A stretch of 20,000 bases of DNA from Trachelipus rathkii. Taxonomy: Eukaryota; Arthropoda; Malacostraca; Isopoda; Trachelipodidae. Under the pieces are notes generated by a model. It was not told the origin of the DNA and made no database searches. It saw nothing but the letters and a program-made list of their open reading frames with translations. The DNA is taken from assembly GCA_015478945.1 (NCBI GenBank), contig JABUQX010118599.1, forward strand, positions 1 to 20,000. Direction: 5' to 3'. The translations under genes were made by a program, and so were the position numbers. Below, one piece after another: positions 1-9,956 of the stretch; position 1 is the first letter of the stretch, and each line of letters opens with the position of its first letter.

Positions 1-450
1 ACAGCTGTTCAGGGCTCGCTCGCCGTTCCAGGTACTCAATATTCATGTTCTCTGAATTGGTTAATGTAATTTTTCAATTGATAAAGATTTAAATAAAAAT
101 CATTATTGCACACGGGCTGCACTCGGACTTCTGGAAGCGCAGCTATAGTGATATTCTTTTTTACTTAATATAATTTATTGATCTGCTTATCCATATTTTG
201 GCTTGCAGAACTAAGAGCTCATAAGTATGGATAGATGAGATAGATGACAGATACTTCCGGAAACTCCATCTTGTTATTAGACAAGTATTTTAGTAGATAA
301 ATCAGCTGCGCGTTTCCAGAAAGCCGGTGCAGCCCGTGTGGCAAAATCGACTCGGAAACGTCTTCTGAATTGAAAAAAATTACAATTAACATCAGAGAAC
401 ATGAATGTTGAGTACTGGAGAACGGCGAGGCGCGGCGTACGGAGTCGCTT
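1..450. repeat. Fold-back (palindromic) repeat, left end possibly cut by window
   Basis: The outer parts are inverted copies of each other. The left side (about 15-145) carries CGCCGTTCC, TACTCAATATTCATG and CACGGGCTGCAC. The right side (about 300-430) carries the reverse complements in mirror order, for example TGCAGCCCGTGTGG at about 331 and CATGAATGTTGAGTACT at about 401. The pairing continues weakly inward (TATCCATA near 190 with TATGGATA near 225), so the symmetry centre is near 220. There is no coding frame. It resembles a fold-back element or long-TIR MITE. No target-site duplication can be seen, and the left end may lie outside the window. Confidence 0.75.
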
Positions 451-662
451 GGTCAATGTGTAATAGCACTATCTTATAGCTTATATGTATCTTTAAAAAA
501 AGATGAAATGATGATATATTAGTATCCTTAATATAAAAGTTAACTAAATATTAAAAAAATTTTGGCAAGCCATTTCCAACACATGTTTTGTAAAAAGATT
601 GTTTGTAACTAAATATTCTTGCGCATAAGACCCAGCGTTTATTAATTTGATAATGAAGATTT
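451..662. other. Unassigned AT-rich sequence
   Basis: AT-rich single-copy-looking DNA between the fold-back repeat and the G-rich segment that follows. I see no reading frame, RNA fold or repeat in it. Confidence 0.5.
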
Positions 663-866
663 CACGGGTCGCCTGACTGGTGGAGGTTTTAGTGACCGTG
701 AAGTGGCGCAAACGGCTTTGGAAGATGCATGGTGTGGCGCGGCTGCAGTCGGGCGTGGAAACCGTTTATGAAGGTGTGCTAAGTAGAAAGGTTCGGTTCC
801 GGCGGAACTTTTTCAGGTTTCGGAGGTTGGTTCGGCAGAAAAAATTTCTGGTTCGGTACATCCTAA
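663..866. mobile_element. Possible DNA-transposon fragment with TTCGG-rich end
   Basis: The stretch is much more G-rich than its surroundings. At about 796-856 the motif TTCGG or its variants occurs several times (GGTTCGGTTCCGG, GGTTTCGG, GGTTGGTTCGGC, GGTTCGGTACATCC), and it stops where a TA tract begins. Read on the minus strand the end is TAGGATGTACCGAACC. This resembles hAT termini of the TAGGGATG-ACCGAA type whose subterminal repeats are CCGAA. On the plus strand, 663-715 reads GRLTGGGFSDREVAQT, which loosely recalls the helix-turn-helix of Tc1-like transposases (GGFSxREIAxR). The two hints point to different families, so the assignment stays open. No matching second terminus is visible. 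Confidence 0.3.
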
Positions 867-1006
867 TATATTATACTATATATATGATAATATATATATA
901 GCTATATATAATAGTATATATATATTATAATATATAATATATTATTATATATAATATATATATATTATATAATATATATATAGTATATATATATATATAT
1001 ATATTA
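865..1006. repeat. (TA)n-rich tract
   Basis: Imperfect TA microsatellite of about 140 bp with TATTATA-type interruptions. It occupies roughly the mirror position of the tract at 18779-18902, although the sequence between each tract and the nearby repeat arm does not match. Confidence 0.9.
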
Positions 1007-1574
1007 AACTACTGCTTTCGTAGTTATTAAGTCAGATAGTAAACCTTGAGGTAATAAAGTCTTTTCAAATGATTAGATCATGATTATGAATATTTACAAT
1101 TAAAGCTGAGTTTAGCATTAAAATTATTTGTCAGCGCTTTCATGTGGCCATGGTCGCCTCACTTCTTTCGGGAATGAAATGATATGTTTTTTGGAATTAT
1201 TGATGATTGTTGACTATTAAGTTTGTATGGCTCCTTGGTTCCGTATTCTGGCTAACTTCATAGAATGTTTCCTGGTATAAACTTTTTTGAGCATTTTTTT
1301 TGGAGAAAGAAGTCGATTCCAAAAGACCTTTAGGTAAATGATTTGTTTATATCGGTCAGAACGAACTTGACCTCTTTTGGAGATTGAAATTTTTTGTGTT
1401 TTTTATTATAAATGATTTTATGAGTTTTTTTATTTTCGGTGTTTGGAATGGGTATTATGATATTAGCAGAGTTAATATTAATTTTATGGTTATTATTTTG
1501 TCGATGTTGGACTAATGACGCTGATTGATGATCGCAATTTAGATCGGTTTTGTGTTGATTGATTCTAATTTTAA
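1007..1574. other. Unassigned T-rich flank outside the giant inverted repeat
   Basis: No coding frame or repeat recognised. On the opposite side, 18363-18778 does not align to it convincingly, so the mirror symmetry is lost about here. It may hold very decayed sequence downstream of the adjacent Jockey-like element, but no RT or zinc-knuckle motif supports that. Confidence 0.45.
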
Positions 1575-2250
1575 AGTCTCTTAGAAGTTATCTAGTAAGT
1601 GAAAAAATGAGATCCTTCAAAGTTGGATCATGAGAAAAGAAAATCCAAGAATATTAATAGCTCAATGCTTGAGTTGTGTAATTTCGTAGGTGTTGTAGAT
1701 GTTTGGAAGATTATCAAGGTGATAGATGAAGCAACTGAATTTTAGATGTATAAAAACTGACCATATCTCTCTCTAGACCAGTTAGAATTAGTGAGAAAGA
1801 TCAGAGGTCAGTTGATATAGGACAAGCTTCAATAGATCTACGATTGGGATGAATGGCTTTTAAATTGAAAAAAGTAGTGCGAGCTCAGAGTCTTTATCAC
1901 AAGCGTCAACGGTGAGAGTAAATAGAGGAGAAGTAGAAGAAAAAGTAAACGGTGGCTGGCGCCTTAATTTGATGCTGTAAATGGACGACGGAGAAAGCAA
2001 AGAGGAACTTACAAATTAAAATTGATTAGATATTAAAGAAGGAAAATTTTGAAAATCGATTGGTTGCATCCCCTTGTCATAGCTTTGGGATACTAGACAG
2101 CACTGCATAATTATTCGGAATGAAGAAGTGAATAGGCTAGGAGTCAGATATAGGTAATAGGACCACAACACAAAAAGAATGTAGGAGGTGGAATGGACCA
2201 TATCCATACTGATCTTTCTGTATTTTATATTGGGGAGGGAATAAAGATGG
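1575..2250 (-). pseudogene. Jockey-like non-LTR reverse transcriptase remnant (left copy)
   Basis: This is the reverse-complement partner of the better readable copy at 17740-18362. RTs of this group copy element RNA at the target site in the nucleus. The 117 bases at 1650-1766 are identical to the right copy and, on the minus strand, encode the stretch around NMVSFYTSKIQLLHLS. That matches the part of Jockey-group RTs usually reading like NLV-FNASKTQLL-LS. The catalytic motif A region falls at about 2062-2106 (minus strand), but frameshifts and substitutions destroy it here. Stops and frame changes throughout mean no protein is made. The homology continues past the RT core to about 2250, where a CT tract begins. 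Confidence 0.75.
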
Positions 2251-2276
2251 TCGTTTTCTGGTGCGATTAATAAGTT

Positions 2277-2375
2277 CCTCTCTTCTTCTTCCTCTTCTTC
2301 TCTTCCTTCTTTCTCTCTTCTCTTTCTCTCCTCTCTTTCTCTCTCTTTCCTTCTAGTCTGCTTTTCTCTCCTTCT
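2277..2375. repeat. Degenerate (CT)n pyrimidine tract
   Basis: About 100 bp of C and T with TCTTC, TTCC and CTCTC units. It is the mirror partner of the much cleaner (GA)n tract at 17541-17658. The translated Glu/Arg-rich frame on the minus strand (2016-2381) is a by-product of this tract. Confidence 0.9.
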
Positions 2376-2956
2376 CCTCATCAGTATGATAAATAAACCA
2401 AATTTAATCTTTGTAATTTCATGGATTTATTTCTTGGATAATTTTTAATGGGTAAGCGAACACATTTCTCTATAAGCAACTTGTTGAATGTAAGGTGGGC
2501 GTCCCGTTGACGGAATATGCACTCACTCTGGAATAGTTTCACCAAAGATCTTCATAGTGTATGAGGATTGTTTGCATTAGTTCAACCGTATCTTCGCTCA
2601 GCAGACTCTTTGACTATGTATTCCAGCACCAAAGGGGATTGCCGTCATTCTGTCATAGATAACAGCCATTACAATGGATTCCCAGAGATCTTTAGTCAAT
2701 ACCTACTTCTTTAGAGGAATGGTAACTTCCAGTATTGCAACAGAATCTCATCCTTTATGCTTCTAGTTCTGATCCAGACTATGTCGGTATGTATTTTACC
2801 ATTTACTGGTGGTAAAAAAATTTTAAAACCTTACTTTTTCATTTAGCCTACTATGTTAGAATAATTAACCAGTGTGTCGTGGCAGATCATTTGCTCTAGT
2901 TATTAATTGCTTTCCCAAGACTGGTGTTAAATATGAGTGTACTCCATGCTGGCATT
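2376..2956. other. Unclassified block, paired with 16925-17540
   Basis: There is no recognisable frame. It is clearly homologous in reverse complement to 16925-17540: for example TTGCTCTAGTTATTAATTG and CTTTCCCAAGACTGG at about 2888-2930 match the reverse complement of about 16955-17005. It behaves as an anonymous part of the inverted-repeat arm and could be the body of a further decayed element. Confidence 0.6.
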
Positions 2957-3200
2957 TTATATATATATATATTATTATATAGTATATATTATATATTAAT
3001 TTATATATTAGTATATATATATAATATATATTATATATATATTAATATTATATATATATAATATATTAGTATTATATTACTATATATATATATTATATAC
3101 ATATTATATATATACTATAATTAATATATATATTATATATATAATATAATATTATTATATTATATTAATATATAATATATTAGTATATATTAATATAGTA
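2957..3200. repeat. (TA)n-rich tract
   Basis: About 240 bp of TA/TATTA microsatellite, mirrored by 16681-16922. It abuts the palindromic tRNA-like unit. Confidence 0.92.
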
Positions 3201-3445
3201 GGGTACAAAGATTATTAGGAAGGTAGGAAACTTGGCCCCATTTCTGGGATCGAAGTCATCAGTTGATGTGAAGATATATCTCGACGCTCTACATACGGAG
3301 ATCTTCTACCAAAAAGTAGATTTCAGAAGTTCGAGGATGGTAGTTGGTAGAGGTCCGGATATATCGTAATCCTCAGTCGGAACATCGGTGGTTAGACCAC
3401 AGAGGAGGAAGTTTTCTTTTATTCGTATAGTTCTTTGTTTACTAT
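3201..3445. repeat. Palindromic tRNA-like unit, left and more degraded copy
   Basis: Reverse-complement partner of 16421-16679. Read on the plus strand its first half holds CTGGGATCGAAG (about 3243-3254, the complement of a B-box-like GGTTCGATCCC) and TCTCGACGCTCTAC (3279-3292, the complement of GTAGAGCGTCGAGA). The second half is a damaged inverted copy ending in GTTCTTTGTTTAC. The A box is largely lost here. TA tracts lie immediately on both sides, as for the right copy. Confidence 0.7.
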
Positions 3446-3470
3446 TATTGAATTGCGAGGTAGATGTTAT

Positions 3471-3482
3471 ATGAGATATATA

Positions 3483-3524
<42 letters not shown>

Positions 3525-3586
3525 ATATTTATTATATATATATAATAAATTATATATATATATATAATTATATATTTTATATATAA
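3471..3586. repeat. (TA)n tract
   Basis: TA microsatellite of about 115 bp, mirrored by 16279-16402. A short poly-T follows at 3587-3597. Confidence 0.92.
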
Positions 3587-3589
3587 GTT

Positions 3590-5000
3590 TTTTTTTTCTG
3601 AATCTTGTCCTGCCGAAGAGCAGCATACAAGTAGAGCAGTTGGCCAAGGTAAGTTTTTCATGTCTTTTAATTGTTGTTATAGTTTAAACTTCTATACATA
3701 TATAAATAGATGCTTAAATAATGGTAAAGCGTTAATGTGAACTATTAATAGAAGAATATAATGGTAAATTAAGTGCTTGAGACGAAGTTTAGTTAATAGC
3801 CAAATCAATCTTAAAAAAATCAATTTTAAAAACATTCGAATATGGAAACGTGAAAGAAATTGAAGTGGTAAGATTGGTTAGCCAATAGCTTCTAATCATT
3901 AATAGTTTAATTAACTGTTTGATGAATGCTTTGCCGATGAAAACCATTGACGATGCGTTGCATTTAAGAAAGGGTACAGGATTATACTTCTAATGGAGAG
4001 ATGGTAGTTCTGGAGGGATGCGGTGGATGTTATTTGCCGCAGAGAGAGATTAATAATAGAAAAAAGAATTAATTCTTATTTATGCTGATGTGATAAAGGA
4101 CACGGAGATCCTCAAGTGCAAATTGTTCAACCAGGTCGATGGATTCATTTGCTTCAGTATGAGCGAAAGAGGATTCATTGTTTGACTCCAAACTTATTTT
4201 CCATGTCTGATGTCTGGCAAAAGTACGAGACTCAAGTAAACATGTCTTGAAAACATATAGAGTGGCGCACATCATTAGATATCAAAGATGATCTTGGAAT
4301 ATTTTCAGAACTTTCCAGTAACAAAGACTAATCACCTTCATCTAAAGATAAGTCCCACCCCTGATTATTCGAATCCTAGTATGTTTATAGTAAAACCGGT
4401 TATTGTAAATATTGTGTTTGGATCAAAAATAATGTGAAAAAATGTGAAAAAAATGTGTAAATCTAAAAACTTGAACATTTAGGAGCAGAATAATGGTTGA
4501 ACCCATGATCTTGTGCAAAGAGGTAGTTGATTGCTTGGAATGATATACCTCCGTGCTTGTTAAATTGCGTGAGGAGGGGGTTGCATGCTGCCAGAATAAA
4601 CTGTACGATATAAGTTTGTAAAGGACCTGCTAAATCAAGACGGCCAAGATAGGTTAGACAAGGGAGGCAGAGATAGTGTAAATAGAGTTTCTAATAGTCA
4701 GGTCGTATGTCTGCCAATCTGCCTTTTCGAATAGTTTACATTTAGAAAATTTTACAAACCGTAGGAGTGACTGATTTTTCAAGAGTAATTACATTCAAGA
4801 TTTGCAGTCTAAGCATAAAGGTAGATATTCCTCTCTGAAACCAGGATGCGCTCTAGTCCTTCGTCAGTTAAAATACTTGGCTTAGCTCCCGCAGACTGAT
4901 GACAATTGCAGGCTCAGCTTATTCATTTTAAAGATTCAGCTTTGACTCAGCTCTGAACTTTTTTTATAGCTAAAGAATTTTTTATTTGGATTTGGTTCAC
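3590..5000. other. Unclassified 1.4-kb block, paired with 14880-16270
   Basis: The block has no element I can name, but it is retained in both arms. Matching landmarks are AGAAGAATATAATG (about 3751) with 16099-16112, CTTGGAATATTTTCAGAACTTTCC (4294-4317) with about 15559-15585, and the G-run GAGGAGGGGGTTGCA (about 4571) with TGCAACCCCCCCTCC at 15294. The 68-codon minus-strand frame at 4069-4275 has an ordinary-looking composition. It is broken by frameshifts in the right copy, so I do not call it a gene. Confidence 0.55.
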
Positions 5001-5179
5001 TCAACAAAATATTTTGCTCCATTCACCGAAACACATTTTTGAAGGGATTGAACGTTTTTAATTTTCATACCATTTCATCACGGGTGAGTTATCAGGGACG
5101 GTATAGGGTAGTTATACAGAGATGGGAAATGGTCTTGATTCGAAGACGATTATCAACTATGGAAAGAATGGATAAGACC

Positions 5180-7330
5180 ATGGTTTGTACCTTTACCCAC
5201 CAATCTTAAAACCAACAAATGACAATGGTATGTAAGGATGCAGATTTCAACATATAGCTAGAATTTACCAAACTTATTATTATCCCTTTCTGTATTTACT
5301 TCTAATCCTCCTTTTGCAACCTAGAACCCATTCCTACCAATCATTCAAACCCTTTATTGATGATGCAACATCAAACAAATCAAGCCTAAAAATTGCCCAG
5401 GGACCATTCCATTTTCCATTCTCCATCCATCTAAACCTCACGACCTATTCTAATTCTTTCATCTTCAATAATTAAACAGCGAATGAGACATACAAATACA
5501 TGCTCATTCCACCGCTTAATTCATTTACCCCCGAACACTAGATATGACACCTGCTTTGATTCCATTAGAGCCTACCCACCCAAATAATAGTATCAAAACC
5601 TGACAGCGGAGTTTTCTTGTTAATCTCCTATCATGACGCTTGCGCAAGTTATAGATTATATTAAATTTTCTACTACTCATTTATTTCCAATGTGAACATT
5701 TGTCTAAAATCTACCACTTTGGATGGCACCTTGTTTTTCACCAATTTTCCTCTAGAACTATTTTACAAAATATATAGGATATTATTTTCTTACATTCAAT
5801 AACTAATTCCTTCTATGTTCTAAGTTCTTTTTCTTACCGCTTATATAAGGGTACTATTACTGTTCGTTAATTTTAGGAATTGTACCTCTAAAAAGCGTTT
5901 GATTAACATTCCATATTGCAAATTAGATTATTGTACCCAGTAATTATATTATTCTGGGATTTACATTCTTAATTTCTACTACTATTACTTACCTTATAAT
6001 TAATCTGCATTCAAAAATACAATTCTTTCCTTACATCAAAAACTCCTATATCTCTTTTTAGTGCTAATAGTTAGCCGATTTTGAAAGTGTCGATGCATCC
6101 TGCTTAATTCCATTACAGATAGTCATAAAAGTGATCATTCTTATTAAATATTTTTGAGATTTGCTGAATGCTTTCCTTAACCTTTTTGCACTTTCTCCGA
6201 AGGCTTTCGTATTATGTAAGTTCAATTCTTTTTGCAAACGGTATGTATTTTTGTTTTTTTTTTTTTCTCCTATTATTTCTGTTTTTAGCGATACTTATTT
6301 TACCATCTATTTATATTTACATTATGTTTAAAGTTTCGTTTTTTATTTTAGACTTTGGTTTTAGCAACTTCAATCACGTATTTTTTTTTTTCCCTTTTAA
6401 GTTTGCATAATGTTTGGTTCACATAATATGGATATACTTATTCTATTTAGCCATCATACCTATCTTCTTCTACAAAGTGCTTCTATTAGATCTCAGATTG
6501 TTAGTTTATTGTCACATCAACTTGATTAATTTTTAAAGTGTCTCAGCAATTCTTTCCTTTACCTTGTTATTACTTCATCTAATTATCCTACTTTTCTTAT
6601 CTTTTCCTCTCCACCATGCTCCACTAACTTAACATGTACATACAACAACATAAGATGTGATACCCAGTCACCGCTTACTATTTAATCCTTATCATTTTAT
6701 ATTTTTTTGACCCAACACGAAATCAATCATACTTTTCACATTCGATATTCTTATACACTCGATACTTGATGAAATTTGTGCCCGAGAATATATTTACTTG
6801 CACACTTACATATCTCACGGAATATAAATCATTTTATCATCTTACTTTTCCCGTGTTCCAAGGATCTAATATCCTTTATTCCGGGACGAATATTAGACAT
6901 TAAGTTTTGCAACAAATTATCAGAAGCCCTACGCGTGAAACGTACTTTAGATTATCCCCAGAAAGTCACTTTCTATCATCAATCTCAGATGCTTATGTTA
7001 CAATTTAACCAGATCCTTGACCTTTTCAGACCTAATTTAACCATTAAAGTTCTAGTAATTGCGACAAACATCGAAGATTAAGCTTGTGTAGGTCACGTCC
7101 TCAGAAGCCGAATATTTTCTCCCCTCTCTTCCTTCCTCTGAATTAGCACATAAACATTTAAGACAAACTTACAACGCTTGCCTTTATTTTTGTGTTAAGG
7201 TCAACAGGCAAAGCAAATAAGATTTCCAAATATGTTATCCGTATCTCCTATCTTTGAGACTTTATTTCAATATTAATATCTTCAGACGATTAAATAATTT
7301 CTGGAAGATCGGAAGTGTTATGTAGTCAGA
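5180..7330 (-). pseudogene. RTE-like (CFDP2-like) non-LTR retrotransposon remnant, left copy
   Basis: Mirror partner of the element at 12420-14600. On the minus strand, 6714-6810 holds the end of the endonuclease domain: the codons for SMIDFV are readable near 6720-6737, as in RTE-type proteins with a (S)LIDFI/FVL segment. At 5839-5862 the RT stretch VIVPLYK is present, but the frame breaks just before KGKGD. At 5597-5652 the motif A region (D-QQAYDRI in the right copy) is present, with the first catalytic aspartate codon reading AAC and inserted bases. Errors differ from those in the right arm: this copy keeps VPLY where the other has VILY. There is no open frame of useful length. The 5' boundary is uncertain; symmetry with the other arm continues to about 7600. 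Confidence 0.78.
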
Positions 7331-7596
7331 CGGAGTCGAGGCATGTATAATTCATAATTCTTTTATAGGGACGAATAATGGGAGGGGGTCAAAACTCAAT
7401 AACACTTGTCTTTTAGCGCTATGAATCGTAGAAAATAAGCTATAATAGGCATTACTTTCTCTCCCCTCAGGGATATTGAAAAAATGTATTTATTTGCAAT
7501 AAAAATAGTTTTTTATCCTAATCCATTGTAATCAGTCCTTTCCCGTGTAACTTAAAATAAAATAGTATGGGATATGAGAGCAAGAAGGGCGAACAT
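7331..7596. other. Arm sequence between RTE-like remnant and TA tract
   Basis: Retained in both arms (partner 12115-12380). Examples are TCAGACGGAGTC (7326-7337) with GACTTCGTCTGA at 12358-12369, and GATATGAGAGCAAGAAGGGC (7571-7590) with 12119-12138. It may be the 5' part of the RTE-like element or its flank. I see no frame. Confidence 0.5.
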
Positions 7597-7662
7597 TATA
7601 TATTATAATATATTTATATATTATATATAATATATATATTATATATTATAATATATATTATC

Positions 7663-7702
<40 letters not shown>

Positions 7703-8065
7703 TTTATATATTAATATATATAATTATATATATATATATATATAAAATATAGTATTATATATATATAATATATATATATATATTTATATATATATAATAT
7801 TAATAAATATAATATTTATATATGATATATATCTATATGTTGGTATATAATATATATATATAATATATATATATATATTAATATATATAATATATATTAT
7901 ATATATTATATATATATAGTATATATATATAATATTATATATTATTATATATATATATATATTATATATTCATAGGATATATAAATATAGTATACGTATA
8001 TTATATATAATATATTATGTTATAATATTATATTATATATATTATAAATATAATATTAATATATT
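7597..8065. repeat. Long (TA)n-rich tract
   Basis: About 470 bp of imperfect TA repeat with TATTA interruptions, mirrored by 11638-12112 at nearly equal length. It separates the RTE-like and hAT portions of the left arm. Confidence 0.93.
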
Positions 8066-8364
8066 ATTTGAAAACTTATTGACGTAAACAGATAATTTAT
8101 GTGAAAATATACCCTTGGGAAATAAAAATTTATTATCACGAACATTGAATATTTACCCATTAAACTTTATAATACAATTATTACGTTTCGCTAATACAGA
8201 GGTTTCAAACTGGGTAAACGCGTACCCAGGGTCCGGGAAGGGATTTTCCGGGGTAAGTAAGTGTGTAGAATTGCCCTCTAAGTACGCTTCTATATAAAGT
8301 ATAAACGATTTAAGAATTATAGTCATTAAAGATGTTAAATATTAAATAAGAAATAAGTTTGAAA

Positions 8365-8413
8365 TAATAAAATAATAATATTAATAATATATATAATAAT
8401 AAAATAATAAAAT
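8365..8413. repeat. AAT/ATT-rich short tract inside hAT copy
   Basis: A stretch of AATAAT and ATAATA units. Its partner in the right arm (11237-11345) is a longer ATT-rich tract, so the simple repeat has changed length between the arms. Confidence 0.7.
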
Positions 8414-8649
8414 TAACATAATATTGTTCAATACTAATCAACCTGATTGAGGCATAGGCTTTAGCCATGTTTATTAATATTACCAGTGAATAACTCATTT
8501 CAGTTTTCTGAAGCTTACATAAGTTTGAATGAAAAGCTGCCTAATGAAAGATTTCCAAGTAATGAAAAAGGGAATGAATTAAACTTGGTTAAAGTTAGGG
8601 AGAGTTATGACCATTATTCGTTATGATGCCACGTGTGTCAACAGTGAAC

Positions 8650-9743
8650 ATTTTTTGAATCGTGGACTTTCTTGGACAATGTTGCATGTAAACTGACGGT
8701 GCACGGCAATGATATGGCAATTGCGTTCTGGATTTATAGGCAAAGTAAAGGAGGTGAACCTTGATGTAATAAGTTTACAACTGTATGATTCATCGATATT
8801 GCGTGGCATCCAGGACATATCTTCCTGATTCGAGATGTTTCCTAAGATGTTATAAAGGTGGGTAAACGCATTATATCTAGCTAGACTTAATAGTCGCCTT
8901 TCCGTTTGTGGTCAAGCATTTCGAAGGTCCCCTGAACATGAAAAGTTTTGCTCTCCACACAGAAGTGGATGGATTTTTCGCGAGGAATGTAACTTCTAGA
9001 GTTCAAATCTGAGAGAAGAGATTCCGAATTCTTTCCAAGAGATGCTAAGACGCATCCAAGTTATTTCAGTGAAAAAGCTGCATCAAGAAAACAATGGACT
9101 AAAGCCGGCATATTCTCGTGACTATTTTCTCGACCAAATGATTCTAATATTGTTACTGCAAGGGAATTCACACATTGATTGATTCTCGATAAAATTAAGT
9201 CATTTTACTATGAAGCTGAATTGGTGGAAAAATTTGAATTGAGTAATATTCATATGTTTGAAAATAATTCGGCCAAAATTTGATACATAATGATTTACAG
9301 ACATCAATAATCTATTCAATTTCATTACTTCTTTTGAAATGAAATTAAGTCCTTATTGCCAGAAAATAGAAGAGAACGAGAAATTAATAATTAACCCTTC
9401 AACGAGATGTACAGTTACTTCTAAGGACAGTTAGAGGAGAATTATAAGACTCTTAACATGACTCCTAACTCTTAAAGATGCTTATGTACATTATCTATTT
9501 ACTCTTTAAAATTCTGGTCATAGTAGTCAGCCTTATCCTCAAATTGCAAATGTTCTATCTCATAATTTCTACGCGCTTCCTTCAACATATCTGTGTGAGC
9601 AAGGATTTTTCTCTTGTGCTTGATTAAAAACAAGCTCCGATCAAAATTGAATGTAGAGCCTGATTTACGATTGTCACTGTCGAAAATAGCACCCCAGAAT
9701 TGAAGACATTGCAACGAATATGCAAGCACACCTTTCCCACTAA
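8650..9743 (+). pseudogene. hAT transposase fragment, frameshifted (SCAND3/ZBED5/FAM200-like)
   Basis: hAT transposases cut and paste their element using a split RNase H fold and a C-terminal dimerisation domain. In order, the plus strand shows several pieces. 8697-8720 is a corrupted CTDGARAM-like stretch. 8730-8777 reads GFIGKVKEVNLDVISL, which sits before the H-HR motif in this family. About 8845-8903 corresponds to a VIKVVNAIKS-LNSRLF segment. About 8957-8990 corresponds to LLHTEVRWLSRG, read here as LHTEVDGFFAR. About 9100-9290 corresponds to a DIF-LN-LN-LQG segment and DKIKSF. The dimerisation domain follows: LCEQGFFSC at 9591-9617, then +1 frame CLIKNKLRSKLNVEPDLRLS from 9617, then EDIATNMQAHLSH and a stop at 9741-9743. 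At least several frameshifts are needed, so it is dead. The 85-codon minus-strand frame at 9499-9756 is its antisense shadow. Confidence 0.85.
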
Positions 9744-9765
9744 TTTTTATTCCCACGGTATTATA

Positions 9766-9862
9766 ATATAAATTGTTATATATATCTATATATATTATAT
9801 ATTTTATATATATTATATTATTAATTATACTATATATAATATATATATATATATTATATATA

Positions 9863-9903
<41 letters not shown>

Positions 9904-9956
9904 TATATATATATATATATTTATATAGATATTACCCTATCGAAATATATTATTAA
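9766..9956. repeat. (TA)n-rich spacer at the centre of the giant palindrome
   Basis: About 190 bp of TA repeat between the two arms. The left arm runs a little past the hAT stop codon (to about 9765). The right arm begins at 9957, inside the codons for the C-terminal QAH. The arms therefore end unequally at the centre, and the spacer is not itself clearly palindromic beyond its TA composition. Confidence 0.9.

Larger units (their letters stand above)
1575..9765 (+). repeat. Left arm of a giant imperfect inverted repeat
   Basis: Reverse-complement partners of this arm occur in mirror order in 9957-18362. Checked pairs: 1650-1766 with 18178-18294 (117 identical bases); 7571-7594 with 12115-12138 (one mismatched region); 8079-8117 with 11588-11626 (39 identical bases); 5798-5862 with about 13925-13997; 9640-9735 with 9960-10075. 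The coordinate sum of pairs drifts from about 19930 at the outside to 19705 near the centre, so the arms differ by about 200 bp of net indels. The arm carries a Jockey-like element, a tRNA-like palindrome, an RTE-like element, a hAT element and several TA tracts. Overall identity looks like 70-80% by eye, with many single-base gaps. Confidence 0.93.
8197..9765 (+). mobile_element. hAT transposon (Charlie/ZBED5-like), 5' terminus to transposase stop
   Basis: The terminus CAGAGGTTTCAAACTGGG at 8197 has the CAG-GGTTCTCAAAC form of hAT-Charlie ends. It is followed by GTACCCAGG and GGGAAGGGATTTTC-type subterminal sequence. Transposase homology on the plus strand starts near 8650 and reaches a natural stop at 9743; the N-terminal BED finger and the DEST part are not visible. 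The element's 3' inverted terminus is missing, because TA repeat begins at about 9766. The sequence outside 8197 (8066-8196) is also duplicated in the other arm, so the inverted duplication extends beyond the transposon. Confidence 0.82.

Noticed and set aside
2016..2381. 121-codon minus-strand frame
   Set aside because: Its start is translated pyrimidine tract, and the rest runs through the decayed Jockey-like remnant in a frame unrelated to the RT.
2957..3586. CRISPR-like or satellite array
   Set aside because: The repeats are simple TA microsatellite without regular repeat-spacer structure.
6168..6410. 80-codon plus-strand frame rich in Phe and Leu as a membrane protein
   Set aside because: It is antisense to the left RTE-like remnant and its hydrophobicity comes from T-rich sequence, including poly-T runs.
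9499..9756. 85-codon minus-strand frame at the centre, which looks protein-like
   Set aside because: The plus strand of the same bases encodes the hAT dimerisation domain with its stop codon; the minus frame is a shadow.
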